From NCBI GenBank assembly GCA_026770025.1, contig JAMXDE010000053.1, positions 62,001 to 126,000 of the forward strand: a stretch of 64,000 nt of DNA. Direction: 5' to 3'. This document shows positions 11,309-20,324 of the stretch, piece after piece. The notes under the pieces are model-generated. The model was given only the letters and a program-made list of their open reading frames with translations, was not told where the DNA came from and made no database searches. The DNA is from Craspedostauros australis (Eukaryota > Bacillariophyta > Bacillariophyceae > Mastogloiales > Achnanthaceae). Position 1 is the stretch's first letter, and each line of letters begins with the position of its first letter. A program made the translations under genes and the position numbers.

Positions 11309-12988
11309 ATGAAGTTCTTTGACTTGGTCACCTCTGAGGAGATCACATCCGTCTTTCACGATGGCCACGCTGGCACCAGCGACGACATCGATGTCAATGA
11401 CGTTGACGACCACAGCATTCGTCTCCCACCACTCAAACACGATCGCAGAATCTGCAATGATGACGACGACGAAGGAGGAACGGACAGGATGTCAATCAAT
11501 GAAGAACGTTTGCATGCAATCGGTGATCCTGTTGATGGCGAATCATGCTTTCTGGACGAGCTGTCGCAGTGGCTATCTCGCCAGAGCAACAAGCGCACTC
11601 TCGATGGACGTCATGCAGAAGTTTCACGCGACGACACCGGCTCGTATCGAGGTTTGGGGAAACAGACTCGGCCTGATACTGACCTCACCGAAGCCGAGAA
11701 GATGCAAGCGCGAGAGATTCAAGAGTTGTCTTTGCGCGAGAGGGAGCGCCTCTACGAAGATATCCACGGCGTTCGAAGGCCGATCGAAGAGACGGAAGAG
11801 TTTCGGCAAGGCTGTCTGCAACGACTTGAGACAGAATTAACTACGAACTTGTACGACAGCAAGCGCAAGTACCGCATGTCGAATAGCAACTCCACCACCA
11901 AGGACGCGTACACGATGGCAGCATTCCTGGCGCCGCGCATCACATCCGATGTGAGACTGCGAATCGCAATGTTGCGATCAACGTTCTGGGATGTGGAGCA
12001 AGCAGCGAATAAGATCATGAGGTACTTCCACTGCAAGAAGGAATTGTTTGGACGAGAGAAGTACCTGCGCCCTATCACGCTTGCCGATCTGTCGGTGGAA
12101 GCGAGAGAATCCATCGAGGATGGCGCCGTTGCATGTCATGAAGGCGGCGGAAGCAACTGTGCTCGTTCCATGATCGTCGACCGCGTTGCGAGATGGAAGG
12201 ATCAGAGTGCTCTGTCTCGGGCTCAGGCGATCTTCTATTTGACGCATGTATCGAACACAACCGCCCAGTCTCAGCAACATGGGCAGGTCGTGGTTGTCTA
12301 CGCTCTCGATGCCGACTCTTCTCATTTCATGGCAGCTTTGGCAATGATGAAGATGTTCTGGCTAGATGATATGCCATTTCGCATGGCTGGATTGCACGTC
12401 TGTATCTCCAACCACCGCATTAAGACTCTCATGTCGAGCGTGTTACAAGTGATCCCGAAGACCTCACGGATACGATGCAGAATCCACTGTGGATCGCCAG
12501 TGGAATGCAACTACGAGCTTCTGACGTACGGCATACCACCCGGCCTCCTACCTGACACCACAAAGGTCAGCTACGATAGTGCAATCACAAATGAAATGAT
12601 CGGGAGGTTTTTGCGACATGACCGAGAGGTGCTGGATGAGTATTTCGAAGGCAAGTCAGAAGATTGCATGGATCATCCCCCCAAACCGAAGGATATACTC
12701 CTTGGCCGTGGGCGTCCATATCAGAGGTATCCAGGCAATGTGGAGTTCGCCAAGCTTCTGGAAGCCAACAAGGCTACGTATGATCAACCGTCGATGACGA
12801 AACAAGCGAAGACGGAGATGACGAAGGGCTTGGTGCAACAACTGCGCGATTCGGGCGTTCAATTCTTGAAGCATGACGAGTCTGGGAACTGGTGGGTGGA
12901 GGTGTCAGATAGCGTGGCGCGCAAGCGTGTGGCGATGAGCTTTCGCAACCTGTCACGTAATCTCAAGCACGATGAGGCGAGATCTTAA
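11309..12988 (+). CDS. CRAL-TRIO-like and DUF6824 domain protein, copy 1
   Basis: 559 residues from ATG (MKFFDLVTSEE). The first 100 residues are acidic and variable. A motif near 135-160 (LSLRERERLYEDIHGVRRP) is typical of diatom CRAL-TRIO-like proteins. The middle (about 200-440) has their spacing: an AFLAPRITSDVRLRIAMLR helix, a RYFHCKKELFG segment, PITLADL, then AGLHVCISN and RIRCRIHCGSPVECNYELL. The last 100 residues are a DUF6824 domain (PKDILLGRGRPYQRYPGNVE, FLKHDESGNWWVEVSD). CRAL-TRIO (Sec14) domains bind small lipids; DUF6824 is a diatom-expanded domain of unknown function, possibly regulatory. It is the first of three tandem paralogues sharing the MKFFDL start. An upstream TTG-initiated extension was not used. 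Confidence 0.8.
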   Translation: MKFFDLVTSEEITSVFHDGHAGTSDDIDVNDVDDHSIRLPPLKHDRRICNDDDDEGGTDRMSINEERLHAIGDPVDGESCFLDELSQWLSRQSNKRTLDGRHAEVSRDDTGSYRGLGKQTRPDTDLTEAEKMQAREIQELSLRERERLYEDIHGVRRPIEETEEFRQGCLQRLETELTTNLYDSKRKYRMSNSNSTTKDAYTMAAFLAPRITSDVRLRIAMLRSTFWDVEQAANKIMRYFHCKKELFGREKYLRPITLADLSVEARESIEDGAVACHEGGGSNCARSMIVDRVARWKDQSALSRAQAIFYLTHVSNTTAQSQQHGQVVVVYALDADSSHFMAALAMMKMFWLDDMPFRMAGLHVCISNHRIKTLMSSVLQVIPKTSRIRCRIHCGSPVECNYELLTYGIPPGLLPDTTKVSYDSAITNEMIGRFLRHDREVLDEYFEGKSEDCMDHPPKPKDILLGRGRPYQRYPGNVEFAKLLEANKATYDQPSMTKQAKTEMTKGLVQQLRDSGVQFLKHDESGNWWVEVSDSVARKRVAMSFRNLSRNLKHDEARS

Positions 12989-14148
12989 CAACAGACTGCC
13001 ATATGACAACGTATTTCCTTTCCAACACCAAGCTCTATCTTCGGTCGGGTAGTGCTACCCCAAACCCGAGACACCACAATCGCGCTCCGACACCGCCGAC
13101 TTTTCTCGTGATGATGCATTGTTCGCAACGAACATTGCCGTCGGGCATCAGAGCAATAGCGAAGCAGGCGTGGCGATTTTGATTTTTCTCCGCCCGTCAA
13201 AGTCGCACCAACTCGATGTGATTTCGAATGAAGCGCATCCAACGCAACCAACACAATCAACACATCACCGGAGAGAAAGCAAAAGTGGAAAGAGTCATCA
13301 AGCTGACAACGCATCAAGAGACATCTCTGTGATTGACGAACAGATCGAGACCTGTGTGGGTATTCCATGTGAGTGTGAGCGTGAGTGTGAGTGTTCAAGC
13401 ACAGATTCGAACGCGCTAAGCCAGTATTGATTAATGATTCAAAGTATGGCCTGTTAGTCAACCAAATATGTATGTATGTATGTATGTATGTATGTCTGTC
13501 TGTATGTCTGTATGTATGTATCTATGTTTGTTTGTTTGTTTGAGAGATGAAATGTGTATGGCAGTTTGTGGATTGTCTTGATGCATGTATGTTTGTATGG
13601 TTGGTTGACATGTTGTCCGGTGGCGCATACGTCGTGACTCCACTGCGAATCCGAATCGATTGCTATCAATAAGGTATATTCCCCTTAAACTCCCAATTCC
13701 AAACAAAGCGAACAAAACCAACACACGAAACCAACACAAACATGTAGTGACGTGGGCACACATCCAAACACTGCTGGAAGGGAGAAACAACAGAAGGGTG
13801 GAAGCCGTCCATGTGTCGCCAACGGTCCGCGTGGGCGAATTCCGATCTCCATTGCACCATACCAATACATGGAACAGCCAACGTAAGTGCTCCTTGATTG
13901 GATGCGTTCACAATACATTGCAGAGAGAGAGCAGGATTGATTGCATGGTTGTACGGCTATCGATCGGAACGCGATCGAACTGTTCCACGGATCGCTTGGT
14001 GTTCGCTGTGATTGACGCAGATCACATTTGATATCACACCCGTATCGCACTCGCATCACATTTGCGCCATACTCAATCATCATCTGCTCACGTCGACAAC
14101 GAAGTTAATTCACTCCACACCTCTTCGGAAACGAGAGCAATAGGAACA
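12989..14148. other. Spacer between tandem paralogues
   Basis: No supported gene. The first ~350 bases resemble the sequence downstream of copy 2 (for example AGCTGACAACGCATCAAGAG here and AGCTGACAACGAATCAAGAG at about 16141), so 3' flank was duplicated with the gene. It also holds a TATG microsatellite. Confidence 0.65.
13467..13541. repeat. TATG/TTTG tetranucleotide microsatellite
   Basis: TATG units grade into CTGT and TTTG units, between paralogues 1 and 2. Confidence 0.9.
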
Positions 14149-15828
14149 ATGAAATTCTTTGACTTGATCACCTCCGAAGAGGCCACGTCCGTCTTTCATG
14201 ATGGCCACGCTGGCGCCAGCGCCGACGTCGACGTTGACGTTGACGACTTTGGCATTCGTCACCCATCACTCAAACGCGATCGCAACAAGTGCAATAATGA
14301 TGATGGTGATAACGAAGACGACGACGAAGAAGAAGAAACGAAAGGGCTGCCAGTCGATGAAGAGCCTTTGGATGCAATCGGTGATCCTGTTGATGGCGAA
14401 TCATGCTTCCTGGACGAGCTATCGCAGTGGCTACCTCGTCAGAGCAACAAGCGCACTCTCGATGGACGTCATGCAGAGCTTTCAAGCGGAGATACTGCTC
14501 GACATCCTACGATCGATCTCGACCTCACCGAAGCCGAGAAGATGCAAGCGCGAGAGATTCAAGAGTTGTCTCTGTACGAGAGGGAGCGCGTATATGAGGA
14601 TATCCACGGCGTTCGAAGGCCGATCGAAGAGATGGAAGAGTTTCGGCACGACTGTCTGCAACGACTTGAGACAGAATTGACTACGAACTTGTACGACAGC
14701 AAGCGCAAGTACAACGTGCCGAATAGTAACTCCACCACCAAGGACGCATATACTATGGCAGCGTTCCTTGCGCCGCGCATCACATCCGATGTGAGACTCC
14801 GAATCGCAATGTTGCGATCAACGTTCTGGGATGTAGAGCAAGCAGCGAATAAGATCATGAGGTACTTCCACTGCAAGAGAGAATTGTTTGGACGAGAGAA
14901 GTACCTGTACCCCATCACGTTTGCCGATCTGTCAGTGGAAGCGAGAGAATCTCTCGAGGATGGCGCCGTTGCATGTCATGAAGGTGGCGGAAGCAATTGT
15001 GCTCGTTCCATGCTCGTCGACCGCGTTGCGAGATGGAAGGAGCAGAGCGCTCTGTCTCGGGCCCAGGCGATCTTCTATTTGACGCATGTATCGAACACAA
15101 CCGTCCAGTCTCAGCAACATGGGCAGGTGGTGGTCATCTACGCTCTCGATGCCGACTCTTCTCATTTCAGGAGAGCATTGGCGATGATGAAGATATTCTG
15201 GCTAGAGGATATGCCATTTCGTATGGCTGGATTGCACGTCTGTATCTCCAACCACCGCATTAAGACCATCCTGTCAAGCGTGTTACAAGTGATCCCGAAG
15301 ACCTCACGGATACGATGCAGAATCCACTGTGGATCGCCAGTGGAATGCAACTACGAGCTCCTGACGTACGGCATACCACCCGGCCTCCTACCTGACACCA
15401 CACAGATCAGCTACGATAGTGCAATCACAAATGAAATGATTGGGAGGTTTTTGCGACATGACCGAGAGGTGCTGGATGAGTATTTCGAAGGCAAGTCAGA
15501 AGATTGCATGGATCAGCCCCCCAAACCGAAGGATATACTCCTTGGCCGCGGACGTCCATATCAGAGGTATCCAGGCAATGTGGAGTTCGCCAAGCTTCTG
15601 GAAGCCAACAAGGCTGCATATGATCAACCGTCGATGATGAGACGCAACAAAACGGCGATGACAAAGGGTTTGGTGCAACAACTGCGCGATTCGGACGTTC
15701 AGTTCTTGAAGCATGACGAGTCTGGGAACTGGTGGGTGGAGGTGTCAGATAGCGTGGCGCGCAAGCGCGTGGCGATGAGCTTTCGCAACCTGTCACGTAA
15801 TCTCAAGCACGATGAGGCGAAATCTTAA
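14149..15828 (+). CDS. CRAL-TRIO-like and DUF6824 domain protein, copy 2
   Basis: Encodes 559 residues, exactly the length of copy 1, from ATG (MKFFDLITSEE). From the GDPVDGESCFLDELSQWL motif to the end the two proteins are nearly identical, and long stretches match at the DNA level. Differences cluster in the acidic N-terminal region (DDDEEEETKGLP here), in a short segment before the YEDIHGV motif, and in the linker within DUF6824 (MMRRNKTAM instead of MTKQAKTEM). Domain order is the same: acidic region, YEDIHGV motif, CRAL-TRIO-like region, C-terminal DUF6824. It looks like a recent tandem duplicate, with gene plus 3' flank copied about 2.84 kb downstream. The frame is intact, so both copies are probably functional. 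Confidence 0.8.
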   Translation: MKFFDLITSEEATSVFHDGHAGASADVDVDVDDFGIRHPSLKRDRNKCNNDDGDNEDDDEEEETKGLPVDEEPLDAIGDPVDGESCFLDELSQWLPRQSNKRTLDGRHAELSSGDTARHPTIDLDLTEAEKMQAREIQELSLYERERVYEDIHGVRRPIEEMEEFRHDCLQRLETELTTNLYDSKRKYNVPNSNSTTKDAYTMAAFLAPRITSDVRLRIAMLRSTFWDVEQAANKIMRYFHCKRELFGREKYLYPITFADLSVEARESLEDGAVACHEGGGSNCARSMLVDRVARWKEQSALSRAQAIFYLTHVSNTTVQSQQHGQVVVIYALDADSSHFRRALAMMKIFWLEDMPFRMAGLHVCISNHRIKTILSSVLQVIPKTSRIRCRIHCGSPVECNYELLTYGIPPGLLPDTTQISYDSAITNEMIGRFLRHDREVLDEYFEGKSEDCMDQPPKPKDILLGRGRPYQRYPGNVEFAKLLEANKAAYDQPSMMRRNKTAMTKGLVQQLRDSDVQFLKHDESGNWWVEVSDSVARKRVAMSFRNLSRNLKHDEAKS

Positions 15829-16559
15829 CAACAGACTTCCATTTGGCAATGCATTTCCTTTCCTACCGCTAGCTATTACTACATAATATCATATGATGGG
15901 CGGACTCTCTCTCATGGATCATGCCTCCAAACTCTATCTTCGTCTGGGTATGACGAATCCGAACCGGATGCATCGAAATCATTCGGTGGGCACGGGAGGC
16001 GCGGCAGTGATTCTCATCATTCTCTTCGTGTCACCAAACGTGGACAAACTTGATGCCATTCACAGCATGCGAGGAAGCGAAGCGCCTCCAACACGACCAA
16101 CAAATCAACACAGTCAAAGACACAACGCACAGAGCCACCAAGCTGACAACGAATCAAGAGACATCTATGTGGCCAATGCATTGATGCATTGATGAATTGA
16201 TGCATTGATGCATTGATGAATTGATGCATTGATGAATTGATCGATGAATGAATGGGTGAATCCGAGAGTGCTGGTATTATACGAGCTACACATGCGCGTA
16301 TGAATAAATGAATGAATGCTTGAGTGAATGAAGACGGAAGGGATCAATCAGTGAAAGTGCCGCATCCAAAGAGGCCACCAAACAAATCAAACAGTTTGCC
16401 ACCTTCGTGAACAGCCGCTCGCCTCAACCCAACTTCCCTCCGACAGCCGCAGCGCCGTCCACACCAGCAGCATCAACACCAGCAATAGACACCTTTTCCC
16501 TCCGTCAAAGGCACAGCAAAATACAAAACGACACAAGTGCTTCACCACCCAACCACGAA
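15829..16559. other. Spacer between paralogues 2 and 3
   Basis: No supported gene. The left part repeats the 3' flank of copy 1; the right part holds a GATGCATT/GATGAATT tandem repeat and leads to copy 3. The frame of copy 3 stays open into this spacer back to a GTG at 16407, but the paralogues support starting at MKFFDL. Confidence 0.6.
16176..16246. repeat. GATGCATT/GATGAATT tandem repeat
   Basis: Alternating 8-base units TGATGCAT and TGATGAAT, about eight copies, upstream of the third paralogue. Confidence 0.85.
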
Positions 16560-18272
16560 ATGAAGTTCTTCGACCTCTTCAACTTCGAACAGATCGTATC
16601 TGCCTTTGCGATCAACAGTGACAGCGAATGCGATGGCGAATGTGACGATGTGCACAGTTGTTCCCTGATCTACGACGGCAGAGAGAATGACGATGATTCC
16701 CAGCTATTGTTGGGAGAAGACATGTCCTGCATTCTGAAGGATGGTCTTGATCCTGTCAGTAGCTGCAGCAACAGCAGCGCGATCGTGGATCAGTCCGCAA
16801 CCAGCGATTTGTTGCAAGCACCATCCAGACGCGTCAACAAACGTTCTCTGGACGGAGACATTACACCCGCAGCCTCCGGCAGCGACGACGACGATGCTGC
16901 GAATGCGTATTCGCCACCAGCGGCTCCATCGTCGCCGGCCTTGATTGAATCGGAATTGAACCTCAGGGAGGCTCGCAAAATGCAGGCGCAGGAGATGGCC
17001 GAACTGTCTTTGCAGGAACGGGAGAAGGTGTACGAAGATATCCATGGCGTGCGGCAGCCCGTGCAAGAAACGGAGGCATTTCGGCAGATGCATCTGGAGC
17101 GGTTGGAAACCCAGCTCACCTTTGGCCTCTATGAGAGCAAGACCTCATCCAGGCTGCCGACGGCGGTCAAGGCATTGCGGGAATCGTACATGATGACAGC
17201 GTTGTTGGCCCCGCGTCTCACGTCCGATGTCACTCTGCGGTTGGCAATGCTGCGAGCGACGCTTTGGGATGTCAAGGAGGCGGCGTGCAAGATGGTCAAG
17301 TACTTTCATGCGAAGGAGAAGCTGTTTGGGAGCGAACGATGTCTGCGACCGCTCACGCTTGCGGATTTGGATCAGGAAGTCCGAGAATCCCTCGAGGCAG
17401 GTTCCCAGATAGCGCATGACAGCGGCGGGGCCCTGGGTTCCCGTTCCATCATCATCAATTACACGGTCCGGTGGAAGACACAAGCGCCGCTCTCATTGGC
17501 ACAGGCCAGCTTTTACTTGTCCCATGTCTCCATTCGATCCGTGCGCGCACAGCAACGCGGATTGGTCTGCGTTATCTACGCAATCGGTGCGGGTCTGTCG
17601 CATTTCAAGGTCGCTCTGTCCATGATGCGAATGAACGCGCTCGATGCGCACCCCATCCGCAATGCGGGGCTGCACGTGTGCTTCTCCGATGCGCGCGTCA
17701 AACCCGTTCTGTTTTTCCTGCTTCGAGCCGCGCCGAAGGAGTTCCGATTGAGATGCCGAATCCACTGCGGGACCGAGCTGGAGTGCAACGCGCAGCTTCA
17801 GACCTTTGGGATTCCATCGGAGGTGCTGCCGAATGGAGATGTCGGCGTCTGTGACGCGGCAATAGCGCAGAAAACAGTCGAGAAGTGTCTCCAGTACGAC
17901 CAGGAAACCACAGCTCGATTTTACGAAGGTAAGCCGGAAAATTGCGTCGACATACCTCCCAGGCCCAAGGATGTCCTTCTCGGTCGAGGTCGTTCCTACC
18001 AGAAGTCCCCTGGCAACATCGAATTCGCTCGGCTGCTGAAGGAATGCAAGCCGAGGTACGACGAGCCATCCATGACCAAGGCCGAGAAGACGGAGACGAC
18101 GAAGCGCCTGATTCAAACCTTGCGCGATTCCGGCGTGCGATTCTTGAAGCACGATAAATCGGGAGATTGGTGGGAGGAAGTATCGGACACAGTCGCAAGG
18201 CAACGTGCTGCGATGAGTCTGCGAAACATGTCGAGAAGCCAAAGTAAACAAACGAATGGAGTGGATGATTAG
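16560..18272 (+). CDS. CRAL-TRIO-like and DUF6824 domain protein, copy 3 (divergent)
   Basis: 570 residues from ATG (MKFFDLFNFEQ). Same architecture as copies 1 and 2 but clearly older: the N-terminal ~150 residues share little except the MKFFDL start and an RVNKRSLDGD segment. Conserved marks include LSLQEREKVYEDIHGVRQP, LLAPRLTSDVTLRLAMLRAT, KYFHAKEKLFG, RLRCRIHCGTELECNAQL and a C-terminal DUF6824 domain (PKDVLLGRGRSYQKSPGN, FLKHDKSGDWWEEVSD). Codon usage looks richer in G and C than in copies 1 and 2. Lipid binding is assigned only by analogy with CRAL-TRIO domains. A ~50-residue N-terminal extension from an upstream GTG was rejected. Confidence 0.8.
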   Translation: MKFFDLFNFEQIVSAFAINSDSECDGECDDVHSCSLIYDGRENDDDSQLLLGEDMSCILKDGLDPVSSCSNSSAIVDQSATSDLLQAPSRRVNKRSLDGDITPAASGSDDDDAANAYSPPAAPSSPALIESELNLREARKMQAQEMAELSLQEREKVYEDIHGVRQPVQETEAFRQMHLERLETQLTFGLYESKTSSRLPTAVKALRESYMMTALLAPRLTSDVTLRLAMLRATLWDVKEAACKMVKYFHAKEKLFGSERCLRPLTLADLDQEVRESLEAGSQIAHDSGGALGSRSIIINYTVRWKTQAPLSLAQASFYLSHVSIRSVRAQQRGLVCVIYAIGAGLSHFKVALSMMRMNALDAHPIRNAGLHVCFSDARVKPVLFFLLRAAPKEFRLRCRIHCGTELECNAQLQTFGIPSEVLPNGDVGVCDAAIAQKTVEKCLQYDQETTARFYEGKPENCVDIPPRPKDVLLGRGRSYQKSPGNIEFARLLKECKPRYDEPSMTKAEKTETTKRLIQTLRDSGVRFLKHDKSGDWWEEVSDTVARQRAAMSLRNMSRSQSKQTNGVDD

Positions 18273-18400
18273 AGGGATGCACCCCAGTCGAATTTGTAAC
18301 TATTGTAGTAAAAGTGTGGTGCATTCAACTCATGTGGAAGAAGTGGCAACCTCGTCACAGCATCGGTTGCCAACCGTCGCTCCAAAAGCGTTTGGTATCA

Positions 18401-19882
18401 TCATGATTGGCTATCGCGGTTGGTTGACGCCTCTGGCGTCATCGAGCTCTCCACAACATGGATGAAACCTTGAAAGAAGTCCGCGATGTACTGCATGGCT
18501 TGCTTGGATGAAGATGTCAACGTTTCCGCCCGGGATGGCTGGTTGAACTCCTGATCGATTTGTCGGAACAGGAGCTCCTTGGGTCGCATGAAGAACGGTG
18601 CGCTCATTCGGGCCTCGATGGATTGATCGCAAACGACGCGATGGATGCAGGATTCCATCTCCTTATTCGTGATTAGTTCCATCCATTTTCCGATCATAAC
18701 AATGACGTACGCGGTGTTGCCGCTATCGTCGTCGTCGTCATCACTATTGTTGTTGTTGTTGTTGTTGTTTAGCGTGGACTGCTGAATCAAGGCTTCGGGT
18801 CGGATCCAGGTCTCATCATGTGATCGCCACACCTCCAATCCAGGCGTTTGGGACATGGGAATCGGCGTCGTCAGCGTCCAATCGGTATGGCTTCTCAAGC
18901 TTTCGTTCCAGCGATCTGCGTCATTGTCACCACCACCATCATGTTGCTTCGCGGACACATACCGCGACAGCCGATGATACGCACCGCTGAACCGTTGCGT
19001 GTCGTGCAGCAAGCCATTCGTGAAGCTGCGCATGACGGCGGGAGGCTTATCCAGCATGCCCGACAATGCCGCGATGGCCGTTTCTTCCGCAATCGTCGAG
19101 AAGAGATGATACGCACGCTCCAGGTTCCTGTAGTCCTCCTCGTCGGTTGCGAGGTAATCCGGCAACAGCTCGTGTCCGTGCAAGAAGGTCTGCACGAACT
19201 TGTATCCGCTCGTTTGGTGAGCCGTCGCCGTGTCTTCCCTCGTCAGCGTTTGGTGCTGCAGCGGGATGCTGTGATCTTCATCAGAACGATGAAATAATCG
19301 CGCCATGCTCGACCACATGGATCGCACAGTCTCCTGATCGGTCTGATTCAACTTGATGAAGACGTAGCCGCCATTTGCATTGACGTTGTCGGCGAATTGC
19401 TTGCAGGCCTGCCGCGAGCCTTGCTGCGAAACCAGTTGCTGCACATCTTCCCAACGGTAGGTCGGTTCCAACATGCTTAACGGCCTTCCTGTCTCTGTGT
19501 CGGCGTCCTTGCGATGAGCATTGTGGCCATCAGGTCCAGGCGTGACACTGTTGGCTTTTGCATCGGTGAGAAACTGATCAGATGCCGCAATGCGGGCCAA
19601 GTTCTCCTCTTGAAACACTTGGAACGGCGGTTTCAAGGGTGCATCAATGTCAATCTCCCCATCCTTCTCATTGCACTCCTCAACGAGCACAGACCTTAGT
19701 CGCTGTTGCTGTTGCTGTTGCTGTTGCTTTCGCCATCGTTGCGCAGGGACCAAACGATGCCATCGTGGACTTTCAATCTGGAAACTGGAGACGGACGGAA
19801 TCAAGTGATCACCATACATCGACCACGCGAAGAACAATATCGAGGTCTGCATCCTCGCGCTGTGCCGCCGCCTTTGCACCAT
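18401..19882 (-). CDS. 2-oxoglutarate/Fe(II)-dependent oxygenase (isopenicillin-N-synthase-like fold), possibly plastid-targeted
   Basis: 493 residues from ATG at 19882. The C-terminal half carries the iron site: H332-x-D334 (SHTDWTLTT) and H414 (ESCIHRVV), followed by an R-x-S motif at 425-427 (ARMSAPFFMRP) typical of 2-oxoglutarate binding in this superfamily. These enzymes hydroxylate or desaturate small molecules; the substrate is unknown. The N-terminus has a basic start, a moderately hydrophobic stretch (MQTSILFFAWSMYG) and VSSFQ at 31-35, reminiscent of the diatom plastid ASAF motif with Phe after the cleavage site, so a bipartite plastid presequence is possible. Q8, N8 and D6 runs are low-complexity inserts, one between the HxD and distal His. 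It is convergent with the DUF6824 array, 128 bases away. Confidence 0.8.
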   Translation of the reverse strand: MVQRRRHSARMQTSILFFAWSMYGDHLIPSVSSFQIESPRWHRLVPAQRWRKQQQQQQQQRLRSVLVEECNEKDGEIDIDAPLKPPFQVFQEENLARIAASDQFLTDAKANSVTPGPDGHNAHRKDADTETGRPLSMLEPTYRWEDVQQLVSQQGSRQACKQFADNVNANGGYVFIKLNQTDQETVRSMWSSMARLFHRSDEDHSIPLQHQTLTREDTATAHQTSGYKFVQTFLHGHELLPDYLATDEEDYRNLERAYHLFSTIAEETAIAALSGMLDKPPAVMRSFTNGLLHDTQRFSGAYHRLSRYVSAKQHDGGGDNDADRWNESLRSHTDWTLTTPIPMSQTPGLEVWRSHDETWIRPEALIQQSTLNNNNNNNNSDDDDDDSGNTAYVIVMIGKWMELITNKEMESCIHRVVCDQSIEARMSAPFFMRPKELLFRQIDQEFNQPSRAETLTSSSKQAMQYIADFFQGFIHVVESSMTPEASTNRDSQS

Positions 19883-20324
19883 GGTGAACTGTATTCGCTT
19901 CTGCTCTATTCTGTTCTATTCTGCTCTGCTCTGCTGTGCTCTATTCTGCTGTCCATCGATCGTCATCACCTCCGACGCCAATGTCGTTTGTTGCTGTCAT
20001 GGTCCAGTGACGGGATCGTGTCGCACTTTTGGCGCGCAATTGCCGACACGAATGCGCAAAATCTTGTGGTCTTCGTCTGCCAATCGTGCGTATTGTTAGA
20101 CTGTAAAAATTAGTCTAGACTATTGAGCACTGTCGTTCGTGTACTCGTAGCGTTGCGCACACACCAACAACCACCGATACTCTGGCACATTCCCGCACTT
20201 GGGGTCAAACCACGAGTAGAGAAGAATAGAATCCATTGCTATACGCTTCTATCCTGCTCGTAGCAATAGAACACGCAAGGGATCAGCAGGCATCAGCAGC
20301 ATTGTTGCCAACGCCTCTGCTCTC
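19883..20324. other. Spacer between two leftward genes
   Basis: No supported gene. It is pyrimidine-rich near 19897-19945 (repeated TCTGCTCTAT-type units) just upstream of the oxygenase ATG, and has one TACTCGTA motif at 20142-20149. Confidence 0.5.

Noticed and set aside
16407-16559. N-terminal extension of paralogue 3
   Set aside because: It begins at GTG and has no counterpart in paralogues 1 and 2, which all start MKFFDL.
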